Origin: Ornithinimicrobium pratense
GTDB taxonomy: Bacteria > Actinomycetota > Actinomycetes > Actinomycetales > Dermatophilaceae
NCBI RefSeq assembly: GCF_008843165.1
Contig: NZ_CP044427.1
Coordinates: 2,356,001-2,420,000 of the forward strand
Direction: 5' to 3'
Length of the DNA: 64,000 nt
The notes beneath the pieces were generated by a model. That model was not told where the DNA came from. It searched no databases and saw only the letters and a program-made list of their open reading frames with translations. Of this stretch, positions 40,734 through 49,180 are shown in pieces (the first letter of the stretch is position 1; the number at the start of each line of letters is the position of its first letter). Both the position numbers and the translations under genes were made by a program.

Positions 40734-42001
40734 ACCCGCTCCTGCCGGTAGACGAGGGTGGCGGCCGCGCCTGGCGCCAGCCACCGGGCGGCTGCCTGCC
40801 GCACCTGCTCGGCCGAGACCGCGTCCACCAGGTCGAGGTAGGTGTTGACGTGCGCGGGATCGCCAAAGATCAGCGCGGCCCGGCTGATCAGCTCCGCGCG
40901 CTCGTCGTGGGTGGCCAGCGCCTCCAGCCAGGACCGTTCGGTGTCCGCGCGCGAGGCCTCGAGCTCGGCCGGTGTCGGGCCCTGCCGAGCGAAGGTCGTC
41001 AGCTCCTCGGCCACGGCCTGCTCCACGACCTCGGGGTCGGTGCCGTCGGTGACATCGAACACGAGCAACGCCAGGGAAGTGCCGTCCCGGAGCCCCAGCG
41101 CCGAGGCGGAGCACCCGCTCGCCGTCTCCTCGCCTCGCAGCAGCCGCCGGTGCAGCCGGGAGACCGACAGCGAACCCAGCGCGTCGAGGGCCAGGGCACA
41201 GGCCAGGAAGTCCGGGTCGGTGACGGCGGGCAGCCGAAAGCCGAGGTAGACCCGCTCGGACGGGACGTCCTCGCTCAGCTCCAGCCGCAGCGGCTCAGGC
41301 AGCGGGTCAAGGGGGGCCCGGGCTGCCGGCCGGGGCTCGGTCCCGTCGACCAGGTGGCCCAGGTACCGCTCGGCGAGGCGGAAGCCGTCCTGCGGCCTCA
41401 GGTCGCCCACCATGGTGAGCACGCTCGTCCCCGGTCCGTAGTGGGCGCGGTAGAAGTCGTGCACGTCCTGCAGGGTCGCGTCCCGCAGATCGGCCATCGA
41501 GCCGATCGTGGTGTGGTGGTAGGGATGTCCCTCGGGGAAGACCAACCTGCACAGGTGGGCTAGGGCCTGACCGTAGGGCACGGTGTCGTAGCGCTGCCGC
41601 TTCTCCTCGACCACCACGTCGCGCTGGACGTCCAGGTTGGTCTGGGTCACCGCGGGCAGCAGGTGACCGTGCCGGTCGCCCTCCAGCCACAGGGCTAGCT
41701 CGAGGGCTCCGGTCGGGACCGACTGGACGTAGGCCGTGCGGTCGAAGCTGGTGGTGGCGTTGGCGCGGCCCCCATGCGCCATGAGCAGCGACATGTGCTC
41801 CCCTTCCCCCACCAGCTCGCTGCCCTCGAACATGAGGTGCTCGAAGAGGTGGGCCAGCCCGGTGCGGCCGGGCCGTTCGTGCCGGGAGCCGACGTCGACC
41901 CACAGGCTGATGGACACCTGGGGCACCGCGTGGTCCTCGCTCACGACCACCCGGAGGCCGTTGTCCAAGGTCGTTTCGGCGATCGGGAACTGCAGGGACA
42001 T
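40730..42001 (-). CDS. M16 family zinc metallopeptidase, catalytic subunit
   Basis: A 423-residue pitrilysin-type protease. The inverted zinc motif is LAHLFEHLMFEGS (HxxEH, His near residue 50) with the downstream Glu in the VVVEEKRQRYD region near 130. Two M16 half-domains fill the chain. Such proteins pair with a second, inactive subunit, here the overlapping downstream gene. It degrades small peptides, in the cytoplasm as no signal peptide is seen. TAGGGT lies 9 nt before the ATG. Confidence 0.93.
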   Translation of the reverse strand: MSLQFPIAETTLDNGLRVVVSEDHAVPQVSISLWVDVGSRHERPGRTGLAHLFEHLMFEGSELVGEGEHMSLLMAHGGRANATTSFDRTAYVQSVPTGALELALWLEGDRHGHLLPAVTQTNLDVQRDVVVEEKRQRYDTVPYGQALAHLCRLVFPEGHPYHHTTIGSMADLRDATLQDVHDFYRAHYGPGTSVLTMVGDLRPQDGFRLAERYLGHLVDGTEPRPAARAPLDPLPEPLRLELSEDVPSERVYLGFRLPAVTDPDFLACALALDALGSLSVSRLHRRLLRGEETASGCSASALGLRDGTSLALLVFDVTDGTDPEVVEQAVAEELTTFARQGPTPAELEASRADTERSWLEALATHDERAELISRAALIFGDPAHVNTYLDLVDAVSAEQVRQAAARWLAPGAAATLVYRQERV

Positions 42002-42125
42002 AGACGACTTACCCTAGTCGCCGTTGCGCCAGCTCCAGGCACCGCCCCGTGCGCAGGACCCGGCGGAAGTCACGGTGTCGTGGGGGCCAGATGAGAGATG
42101 AACCACGGGATCTCGCGACGGATGC

Positions 42126-42159
42126 ACGAAGGCCCGGACCATGCGGTCCGGGCCTTCGT
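42126..42159 (-). terminator. Terminator after the initiator tRNA gene
   Basis: A 15-bp perfect stem (core GAAGGCCCGGACC/GGTCCGGGCCTTC) with a 4-nt loop lies about 20 nt after the tRNA 3' end on the minus strand. Confidence 0.8.
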
Positions 42160-42178
42160 CTCGCAGACGCGAGTCCAG

Positions 42179-42252
42179 TAGCGGGGGTAGGATTTGAACC
42201 TACGACCTCCGGGTTATGAGCCCGGCGAGCTACCGAGCTGCTCCACCCCGCG
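42179..42252 (-). tRNA. Initiator tRNA-fMet (anticodon CAT)
   Basis: A 74-nt cloverleaf: acceptor CGCGGGG / CCCCGCT, D arm GAGC/GCTC, anticodon arm CCGGG-CTCATAA-CCCGG, T arm GTAGG-TTCAAAT-CCTAC. The unpaired first position (C1 opposite U72) and the run of G-C pairs in the anticodon stem mark the initiator. The CCA end is not encoded. Confidence 0.96.
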
Positions 42253-42339
42253 TCGTTGCGACACCTCACTCTACGACGTGACCGGGGCCCGCACCAAATC
42301 CTGGTGCAAGCCCCGGTCTGTGGTGGTGGCGTCCCTGGG

Positions 42340-45300
42340 TCAGGGAGCCTCGGTCTCACCTGCGTCGTCGGCGTCTCCCGAGCCACCCGGCATGGTCACC
42401 GAGCCGCCGGTGGGATTGGCCGCCACCGCTCGGTCAATCGCCCGGCGCAGACGCTCCTGGGCCTCGCCGTAGGCCTCCCAGTCCTGCGGGTCGCTGGCGA
42501 GCGCCTGCTGACCGGCCTCGTAGGCCGCCTCGATCTCCGCGATCGCCTGACCCAGCTCGCTGGCGGGGTCGACCGGCTCCGCCGGCTCACCCGGCTCCTC
42601 CGACTCACCCGTGTCCTCCGACTCACCCGGGTCAACGACGGCGTCCTGTCCGGGTTCGCCAGCCGCGTCGGCGTCGCCCGCGGTCGCGCCGGAGTCACCG
42701 CCGAAGAGCTCGTCCAACGCCCCGTCCAGGGTGTCCGACCAGGCCAGTTCGTTGCCGAAGGCAACCACGACCACGCGCTGCAGCGGGTAGGCCGTCCCGC
42801 CCCGCGCCTGGACGTAGATGGGCTCGACGTAGAGCATCCCGTCACCGACCGGGAGGGTGAGCAGGTTGCCCAGGATGACCTCCGAGCCCTGCTGCCGGTT
42901 CAGCGACAGGAACTGGGAAAGGGTCTGGGCGAAGGCCTCGGAGTTCTCCGGGGAGGACTCGATGTCGTTCTGGAACTGGCCGGGGCCGCGGAAGGTGGTC
43001 TCCCGGGGCAAGGTCAGCAGCCGCAGCTGACCGAAGTCCTCGCGACGCTGGCCCGCTTGGTCGCCGGCGTTCGCGTCCACGGCCAGGTAGCCGGTGAGGT
43101 TCTGCCGCCCTGCACCGCGCGGGATGTAGGTGGTGGTGAGGCTGAACTGCGGCTCGTCCTCTTCCGGCATCTGGATGGACAGATAGTGGGGCGGGATGTC
43201 CGGCGGGTTGTCCCCACCGACGCTCGGGTCCTCCGAGGTCCGCCAGAAGTCCTGCCCGGTGAAGAAGGCGTCCGCGGTCTCGACGTGGTAGCGGGAGAGG
43301 ATCTCGCGCTGCACCTTGAACAGATCCTCGGGGTAGCGCAGGTGCGACATCAGCTCGGCGCTGATCTCGCTCATCGGCTGGACGGAGTTGTCGAAGGCCT
43401 GTGACCAGGCCATCAGCAAAGGGTCCTCCTCGTCCCAGGCGTAGAGGGTGACGGTACCGTCGAAGGCGTCCACCGTGGCCTTGACCGAGTTGCGGATGTA
43501 GTTGACCTGACCCTCCATGCTGTTCACGTTCCTGGCCTGGGTCTGCAGCGAGTCGGTCGTAACCTCGCCCAGCTCCTCCATCTGGCTGTAGGGGTAGCGG
43601 TTGCTGACGGTGTAGCCGTCGACGATCCAGGTCACCCGGCCGTCTACGACCGCGGGGTAGGGGTTGCCGTCCAGGCGCAGCCACGGCGCCACGCGTTCGA
43701 TCCGCTCGCGGGGCTCGCGGTGGTCGAGCATCTGTGACTCGCTGTTGATGGAGTCGGAGAGCAAGATGTTGACCTCGCGGTGCTTGATGGCGTACGCCAG
43801 GCGCCGCACCATCGTCCCCATCATGACTCCGCCGTCGCCCTGGTAGGTGTTGCGCACCTCACCGGTCCCGGCGCCGTCGGCGCTCGCCGGGTAGTCCAGC
43901 TCCCGGTCGGGCCCGTCCTCCGGGCCACCCACGATCGAGTACGGCGGGGAGTTCTCGCCGAAGTAGATGCGCGGCTCGTAGTCGCCCAACTCCCCGACGG
44001 GCGGAATGTTGCGCTCGTAGAAGATCGGCTCGCCCTCGGCCGATCGGCGGCTGCCGTAGGCCGCGACGACGCCGAAGCCGTGGGTGTAGACGGTGTGGTC
44101 GTTGACCCAGTTGCGCTGGTCGGCCGGGATGCCGTCCAGGTTCAGCTCGCGCACGGCAATGACCGTGTCGACCAACTCCCCGTCGATCTCGTAGCTGGCC
44201 ACGTCGAGGGCGTCAGCGAACTGGTAGTAGTTACGCACGCCCTGGAGCTGACGGAAGGTCGGGGAGACCACGGAGGGGTCGACGATGCGGATGCCGGGAA
44301 TGGTGTCCGCGTCGGTGCGCAGCTGGCCGGGCTCGACCTCGACCCGCGGGTCGTAGTCGGTGCTCTCGATGTTCTCCAGGCCGTAGGCGGCCCGGGTGCT
44401 CTGGATCGCGCGCTGGATGTAGGGCTCTTCCAGCTGCGCCTCCGAGGGTCGCACCCGCAGGGACTGCATCAGCGAGGGGTAGAGCCCGCCGAGGAGCAGT
44501 GCGACCACCAGCAGTCCGACGAGCCCTACGATCGGCAGCCGCCAGGTCTTGCTCCAGATGGTGGACAGGAAGAACAAGGCGACCAGGATGGCGGCGACAG
44601 CCAGGATGGTGCGGGTCGGCAGCAGCGCGTTGACGTCGGTGTAGGTCATACCCGTGATCCGGGCGTGCTGGGTCATCGACAGCGAGTAGCGCTCGATCCA
44701 GTACCCCCCGGCTCGGACCAGCAGCAGCAGCGCCAGCAGCACCGAGAGGTGGATCCGGGCGGCGGTGGTGGTGCGCGAGCCGCGCGGCTGGCCCTGCAGC
44801 TGCAGGCCGCCGTAGATGTAGTGGGTCAGCAGTGCCCCGATCAGGCCCAGGCCCAGCACCAGGGTGGCGAAGGACACCAACATCTGCCAGAACGGCAGGC
44901 TGAAGACGAAGAAGCCGATGTCGATCTCGAAGTGGGGGTCGACCTCGCCGAACGGCTGACGGTTGATGAAGAGCAGGACAGTCTGCCACTGGGCCGCCGC
45001 GGCCGTGCCGACGAAGAGGGCGAGCACGGTTGGCACCGCCACGAAGACCAGCCTGCGCACGGGGTCCAGCGCGCTGCGGTAGCGGTCCAGCGCCGCCTGC
45101 TCGGGGGTGCTCGGGGCGTAGATGGGCCGGTGCCGCCAGGCGAGCCAGAGGGCGGACCAGATGAGGCCGGCGGTGAACACCCCGGCGATGAGGAAGAGCG
45201 AGACCTGGGTGAGGAGGCGGGTGACGAGCACCTCGCGGAAGCCGACGGTTTCGTACCAAAGGAACTCGGTCCACAAGGTTGCACCCCAGGTCAGCAGGCC

Positions 45301-45627
45301 CAGGACGACCGCGACGACCACCAGGGTCGGGATGAGCCGGTTGCGCGGGCCACGCCGGCCCGGGGCACCGGGCCGGCCGGGCCCACCGGGTCCACCGGGG
45401 CGTCGCGGCCCGGACGGGCCACCGCCACCGGGACGGCCGGGGCCTCCTGCCCCTCCTGCCCCTCCTGCCCCTCCTGGACCACCCGGTCCGCCGGGGCCGC
45501 CAGGGCCCTGAGTGCCGCCGGCGCCGGGGCCACCCGTCGGTCCTCCGGACCGTGGCGTGGAGCCGCCGGTGGGTCGGCCGGTCGGGTCGTCCGGGCCGGG
45601 ACGGGGGTCAGGGTCACGATCACTCAC
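42340..45627 (-). CDS. UPF0182 family large membrane protein
   Basis: A 1095-residue protein. Residues 1-95 are a Gly/Pro-rich low-complexity cytoplasmic head (runs of GGPGG). About seven membrane helices follow (from LIPTLVVVAVVLGLLTWGATL near 98 to about 390). A large extracytoplasmic domain then contains family segments such as YGLENIESTDYDPR, WVNDHTVYTHGFG and FRGPGQFQNDIESSPE. A second Glu/Pro/Gly-rich stretch occurs near residues 975-1010. Function is unknown. It matches Rv3193c by family and position. The GTG is 6 nt after TAGGCT. Confidence 0.92.
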   Translation of the reverse strand: MSDRDPDPRPGPDDPTGRPTGGSTPRSGGPTGGPGAGGTQGPGGPGGPGGPGGAGGAGGAGGPGRPGGGGPSGPRRPGGPGGPGRPGAPGRRGPRNRLIPTLVVVAVVLGLLTWGATLWTEFLWYETVGFREVLVTRLLTQVSLFLIAGVFTAGLIWSALWLAWRHRPIYAPSTPEQAALDRYRSALDPVRRLVFVAVPTVLALFVGTAAAAQWQTVLLFINRQPFGEVDPHFEIDIGFFVFSLPFWQMLVSFATLVLGLGLIGALLTHYIYGGLQLQGQPRGSRTTTAARIHLSVLLALLLLVRAGGYWIERYSLSMTQHARITGMTYTDVNALLPTRTILAVAAILVALFFLSTIWSKTWRLPIVGLVGLLVVALLLGGLYPSLMQSLRVRPSEAQLEEPYIQRAIQSTRAAYGLENIESTDYDPRVEVEPGQLRTDADTIPGIRIVDPSVVSPTFRQLQGVRNYYQFADALDVASYEIDGELVDTVIAVRELNLDGIPADQRNWVNDHTVYTHGFGVVAAYGSRRSAEGEPIFYERNIPPVGELGDYEPRIYFGENSPPYSIVGGPEDGPDRELDYPASADGAGTGEVRNTYQGDGGVMMGTMVRRLAYAIKHREVNILLSDSINSESQMLDHREPRERIERVAPWLRLDGNPYPAVVDGRVTWIVDGYTVSNRYPYSQMEELGEVTTDSLQTQARNVNSMEGQVNYIRNSVKATVDAFDGTVTLYAWDEEDPLLMAWSQAFDNSVQPMSEISAELMSHLRYPEDLFKVQREILSRYHVETADAFFTGQDFWRTSEDPSVGGDNPPDIPPHYLSIQMPEEDEPQFSLTTTYIPRGAGRQNLTGYLAVDANAGDQAGQRREDFGQLRLLTLPRETTFRGPGQFQNDIESSPENSEAFAQTLSQFLSLNRQQGSEVILGNLLTLPVGDGMLYVEPIYVQARGGTAYPLQRVVVVAFGNELAWSDTLDGALDELFGGDSGATAGDADAAGEPGQDAVVDPGESEDTGESEEPGEPAEPVDPASELGQAIAEIEAAYEAGQQALASDPQDWEAYGEAQERLRRAIDRAVAANPTGGSVTMPGGSGDADDAGETEAP

Positions 45628-45633
45628 GCTTTC

Positions 45634-45639
45634 AGCCTA
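45634..45639 (-). promoter_or_regulatory. -10 element (TAGGCT), leaderless UPF0182 gene
   Basis: TAGGCT is 6 nt upstream of the GTG at 45627. Confidence 0.6.
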
Positions 45640-45690
45640 ACCGCCGAACCTTCACATCCCGACCAGCGGGCGGGATGGGACGATGGGCGG

Positions 45691-46245
45691 GTGGCTGACC
45701 TTTCGACACCCTCGTCCAAGACCGCACCCGCCCAGCCGCAGGATCCGCTGCTGAGGGCGGCCGTCGACACCGAGCGGCACGTGGCCAGGCTCGGGTGGGA
45801 CCAGCCGCCCCGCCTGTTCGCCCTGGTGCGGACCGGGCTGCTGCGCGAGCGCGAGCCTAGCCTGACCCCGCAGCTGCAGCAGGCCGACGACGGCGGCTAC
45901 ACAGCCGTGGAGCAGGAGGGGCTGCCGCCTACCTCGGACCTGGAGTCGCTGCTGGGCCGGGTGGCCTGGCCGGAGGACGTCGAGGGCGTCGCCCTGGCCA
46001 TCGAGCGGATCGTGGTCCCCCCCGAGGCCGAGCGGGACCTTCCGGAGGACCCCGACGCAGCGGCCGGCCAGCTGGCAGCACATCCGGACCGCAAGGACGT
46101 CCGGCTGCTCGCGGCCTGTCTCCGGGATGGCCGCAGCATCTGTCTGCTCCGCCAGCGCGACCACGACAGCGACGACGCGGTGGCCGTGGGACAGGACATC
46201 GCCCCAGGGCTGACCCACGCCCTGGCGATGACCCTGCGGGACTGA
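45691..46245 (+). CDS. PPA1309 family protein
   Basis: A 184-residue soluble protein of unknown function. The segments LLRAAVDTERHVARLGWDQPP, FALVRTGLL, LGRVAWPEDVEGVALAIERI and the closing DIAPGLTHALAMTLRD match what I remember of the PPA1309 family, regularly placed between the UPF0182 and YlbL genes in actinobacteria. Residues DLPEDPDAAAGQLAAHPDRKDVRL form a conserved loop. The GTG at 45691 has GACGAT 6 nt upstream, a weak leaderless-type signal. No catalytic motif is seen. Confidence 0.8.
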   Translation: MADLSTPSSKTAPAQPQDPLLRAAVDTERHVARLGWDQPPRLFALVRTGLLREREPSLTPQLQQADDGGYTAVEQEGLPPTSDLESLLGRVAWPEDVEGVALAIERIVVPPEAERDLPEDPDAAAGQLAAHPDRKDVRLLAACLRDGRSICLLRQRDHDSDDAVAVGQDIAPGLTHALAMTLRD

Positions 46246-46278
46246 AGGGCGGGGCCGGACCCTGGCCCCGACCGGTGA

Positions 46279-46323
46279 GGCGTCCTCGGGTACGGCGTCC
46301 TCGGGTACGGCGTTCTCAGGCGT
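46279..46323. repeat. Three 15-bp tandem repeats between convergent genes
   Basis: GGCGTCCTCGGGTAC occurs twice exactly, then once with changes (GGCGTTCTCAGGCGT). The last copy includes the YlbL-gene stop codon. Confidence 0.8.
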
Positions 46324-47419
46324 CGTCGAGCACGGCCTGGCAGGTCGGCAGGTCCAGCGCCGAGAGGTCCTGCACGCCCTCCACCTGCTCCAGGGTGTCC
46401 ACGGCGTCCTCGAAGGTCTGCACGGGCACCACGACCAGGTCGTCGGGCTGGCCCGAGACCACCTCGTCGCAGTTGGAGGCGGGGCTGAGGAACAGCTCCA
46501 CCCCGGCCTCCTGCGCGGCGTACATCTTCTGGGTGATCCCGCCGATGCCGCCCACCTGACCGGTCCCGGTGATCGTGCCGGAGCCCGCGACCGACCGCCC
46601 GTCGGTCAGTGGGCCAGGGGTCAGCTTGTCGTAGACGGCCAGGGAGAACATCAGCCCGGCGCTGGGCCCGCCGACGTTGCCGGCGTCGATGGTGATCTCG
46701 TAGGGCAGCTCGTAGCGCGGCGCCAGGTAGACCCCGACGATGGTCCGTCCGGTGTCCTCGGCGCGGGTGGTGGGCACGTCGAGGGTGACCTCCTCACCCT
46801 CCCGCAACAGGGTGAGTTCGACATCCTCCCCCGGGGTGATGGCCTGGATGCTGTCCTGAACCGCGCGAGTGCTGGTCACCTCGTCGCCGGCCACCGCCAG
46901 GATCTGGTCATCGACGTGCAGGACCCCGTCCGCGGGCGCCCCCACCATGACCTGGGCCACCACGACGTCCTCGGGGATCTGCACCCCGTGGGCTCGCAGC
47001 GCGACCACGGCGGCGTCCTGCTGGGAGTGCTGCATCAGCGCGGTGTTCTGCTCCCGGACCTGCTCGGCGGTCACGTCCTCGGGGAAGACCAGCTCGCGGG
47101 GCACGATGGTGGTGGCCGGGTCGAACTGCGCCCGCAGCCACTCCCAGGCGGTCAGCGGGCTGCCCGGACCACCCTCAAGCCGGATGGTGGTGAAGAACAG
47201 GTGGCCCTCGGTGTCCTCGTGGGTCTCCAGCTCCTCGTCCAGCTGCACGATCTCGGCGTCCCTGATGGTGCCGAGGGTGTCGTAGACGGGCCCGGGGTGG
47301 TAGACCACCCGGGGCACCGTGACCAGGTTGAGCAGGCCGCCCACGAGGACAGCCAGGGCCACCGTGACCAGAAGCGCCGTAGCCCGGAACCCGACCCGGG
47401 TATGCGGAGGCCCCTCCAT
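46316..47419 (-). CDS. YlbL-like PDZ / Lon-type (S16) serine protease
   Basis: A 367-residue membrane-anchored protease. One N-terminal helix (ALLVTVALAVLVGGLLNLV, residues 14-32) precedes an extracytoplasmic part. A PDZ domain spans about residues 145-215 (VMVGAPADGVLHVDDQILAV). The Lon-like domain has the catalytic Ser in NVGGPSAGLMFSLAVYD near residue 258 and Lys in GIGGITQKMYAAQEAG near 300. It matches Rv3194c by position. Its substrate is unknown. The ATG overlaps the moaE stop. Confidence 0.92.
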   Translation of the reverse strand: MEGPPHTRVGFRATALLVTVALAVLVGGLLNLVTVPRVVYHPGPVYDTLGTIRDAEIVQLDEELETHEDTEGHLFFTTIRLEGGPGSPLTAWEWLRAQFDPATTIVPRELVFPEDVTAEQVREQNTALMQHSQQDAAVVALRAHGVQIPEDVVVAQVMVGAPADGVLHVDDQILAVAGDEVTSTRAVQDSIQAITPGEDVELTLLREGEEVTLDVPTTRAEDTGRTIVGVYLAPRYELPYEITIDAGNVGGPSAGLMFSLAVYDKLTPGPLTDGRSVAGSGTITGTGQVGGIGGITQKMYAAQEAGVELFLSPASNCDEVVSGQPDDLVVVPVQTFEDAVDTLEQVEGVQDLSALDLPTCQAVLDDA

Positions 47420-47844
47420 CACAGGCCGACCCACTCGTGCCCACCCTCCTCGAACTCCTGCCGTTTCCAGATCGGCACCCGCGCCTTGAGCTCCTCGATG
47501 AGCCGCCGCCCGCTCTCGAACGCCTCGGCCCGGTGCTCGGCCGAGACGGCGCACACAACCGCGAGGTCCCCCACCGCCAGGTCACCGGTGCGGTGCACCG
47601 CATACACCCCGTGGATCTGCTCGCCGGCGGCCACGTCCTCGGCGATGGCGCGCAAGGCGGTGATGGCATCGGGGTGCGCGGAGTAGCCCAGGCTGCTCAC
47701 GCCGTCCCGGTCGCCGTCGTGGTTGCGCACCGTGCCGACGAAGATGGCGACCGCTCCGGCACGAGGATGCCGCACCGCTTCCAGCGCCTCGTCGAGGGAC
47801 AGCGGGCGGTCCCAGACGTCGACCACGATCTGCTCAGCACTCAC
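47419..47844 (-). CDS. moaE: MoaE, molybdopterin synthase catalytic subunit
   Basis: Converts cPMP to molybdopterin using sulfur carried by MoaD. Landmarks: GAVAIFVGTVRNHDGDRDG near residue 32, LGYSAHPDA, HRTGDLAVGD near 85 and the catalytic Lys residues in LKARVPIWKRQEFEEG near 120. Length is 141 residues from the GTG at 47844, which has CATGAT 6 nt upstream; an in-frame ATG at 47862 adds six residues. No other molybdopterin gene is in the window; moaD must lie elsewhere. Confidence 0.95.
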   Translation of the reverse strand: MSAEQIVVDVWDRPLSLDEALEAVRHPRAGAVAIFVGTVRNHDGDRDGVSSLGYSAHPDAITALRAIAEDVAAGEQIHGVYAVHRTGDLAVGDLAVVCAVSAEHRAEAFESGRRLIEELKARVPIWKRQEFEEGGHEWVGL

Positions 47845-47923
47845 CGCGTCATCATGCCGCATCGAGGCTGGGAACCGGCTGAGCACCCGCCTCGGTGAGC
47901 GCGGCGTGCGGGCCCCGCGACCC

Positions 47924-49063
47924 TCACCTGCTCTGGCCGGTCGGGCCCCGCCCCCGGCGACGACGCAGGAGCGCAGCTGTCGCGATCGCGGCCACCGTAG
48001 CGCTGGCCGCCCCGGCGGCCGCCGCCCCGACCGCGTCACGGGCACCGACCCGGCGCGCCATCACCGCCCGGTTCCCCCGGACCTCCTCCAGCAGCACGGC
48101 CAGGCAGGCGGCGTTGTCGTAGCGCGGACTCCACCCCACCTGGGTGAGCCACCCGGGCCAGCTGATCCACGAGTGGGCCACGTAGGCCAGGTCGGTCGCC
48201 GGGACCGGGACCACGCCCAGACGGTGCAGCCGGTCGGCGGCGGCGTAGGCGGTGCCCTCCGCGACGTCGATACCCCGGATTCCGGACAGCTCCTCGACCT
48301 GCGCCTGGGTCAGGGCACCCCCGGCGGCCACGCTCACCTGGTCAGGCACTTCGCTGTCGCCCTCGGCCACCACCAGCAGAGCGGTCCCCAGGTCTGCGAC
48401 GTGGCAGAAGGACCACAGCGGTTCGGTCCCCCGCAACCGCAAGAGCCGTGGCGCCTCGAAGTGCCGGGTGATCATCGTGTCAACCCCAGGCCCCACCAGG
48501 GCAGCCGGCCGCACGACCGTCGTGCGCAACCCCGGGTGCGCGGCGGCCAGACCGCGCAGCTCCTGCTCCACCGCCACCAGGTCGGCGACCAGACCCTCGG
48601 TCTCAGCCGCCCGCCCCGGGTGGTCCTCCGGCAGCGGGACGGGGTTGTCGGGCCGCGCGCCGAAGACCATCGTGCTGGTCACGACGATGAGGTGACCGAC
48701 CCCCGCCGCCGCGGCAGCGGTCACCAGGGTCCGGATCTCGTCGATCTGCCGTGCTCGTCGCACCGCGGGCTGCACCTCGAGCACCCGTATCAGGTCCGGG
48801 TCGAAGGCCAGGTGCACCAGCACGTCCACGTCGTCGAGAGCGGCCACCACAGAGGGGGCGGCGACGTCCCCCGGTCGCCAGTCGACCCCCTCCACGCGAC
48901 CTGCCCGGGCGTCCAGACCGACCACCTGCACGCCCGCGGCCATCAGCTCCTGGGCGAGTGCGCCGCCAAAGGTCGAGGCCGCCCGCGTGAGCGCCAGACG
49001 CCGTTGCTGATGACGTGGCGGCGTCGGGCCGCGGCGGGATGCCGGGGCACTCGCGGAACTCAC
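47924..49063 (-). CDS. NAD-dependent epimerase/dehydratase-like (extended SDR) protein
   Basis: A 379-residue extended-SDR protein. The dinucleotide loop reads LALTRAASTFGGALAQEL near residue 24, where the usual TGxxGxxG has lost its first Gly. DVLVHLAFDPD near residue 80, VVTSTMVFGARPDN near 125 and VVRPAALVGPG near 190 keep the fold. The YxxxK pair is not clear: after VFGA the region reads AETEGLVADLVAVEQELRG. The C-terminus has a helix rich in Ala (VGAAAAGAASATVAAIATAA) and a basic end, probably a membrane anchor. AGGAG lies 7 nt before the GTG. Substrate unknown. Confidence 0.8.
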   Translation of the reverse strand: MSSASAPASRRGPTPPRHQQRRLALTRAASTFGGALAQELMAAGVQVVGLDARAGRVEGVDWRPGDVAAPSVVAALDDVDVLVHLAFDPDLIRVLEVQPAVRRARQIDEIRTLVTAAAAAGVGHLIVVTSTMVFGARPDNPVPLPEDHPGRAAETEGLVADLVAVEQELRGLAAAHPGLRTTVVRPAALVGPGVDTMITRHFEAPRLLRLRGTEPLWSFCHVADLGTALLVVAEGDSEVPDQVSVAAGGALTQAQVEELSGIRGIDVAEGTAYAAADRLHRLGVVPVPATDLAYVAHSWISWPGWLTQVGWSPRYDNAACLAVLLEEVRGNRAVMARRVGARDAVGAAAAGAASATVAAIATAALLRRRRGRGPTGQSR

Positions 49064-49180
49064 GAGGGTCTCCTGGTGTTGGACAAGGACGAGAAGGACG
49101 TCGGTCTGCCACCGACCGTCGCGGCCAGGCGGTCGCCGTGGCAGGCTGGGGTCAGCACCAGACCTAGGAAGGAACACTAC

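Noticed and set aside
43780..45690. Plus-strand frame opposite UPF0182 continuing into the PPA1309 gene
   Set aside because: Only the part from the GTG at 45691 matches a family. The earlier part is shadow of UPF0182.
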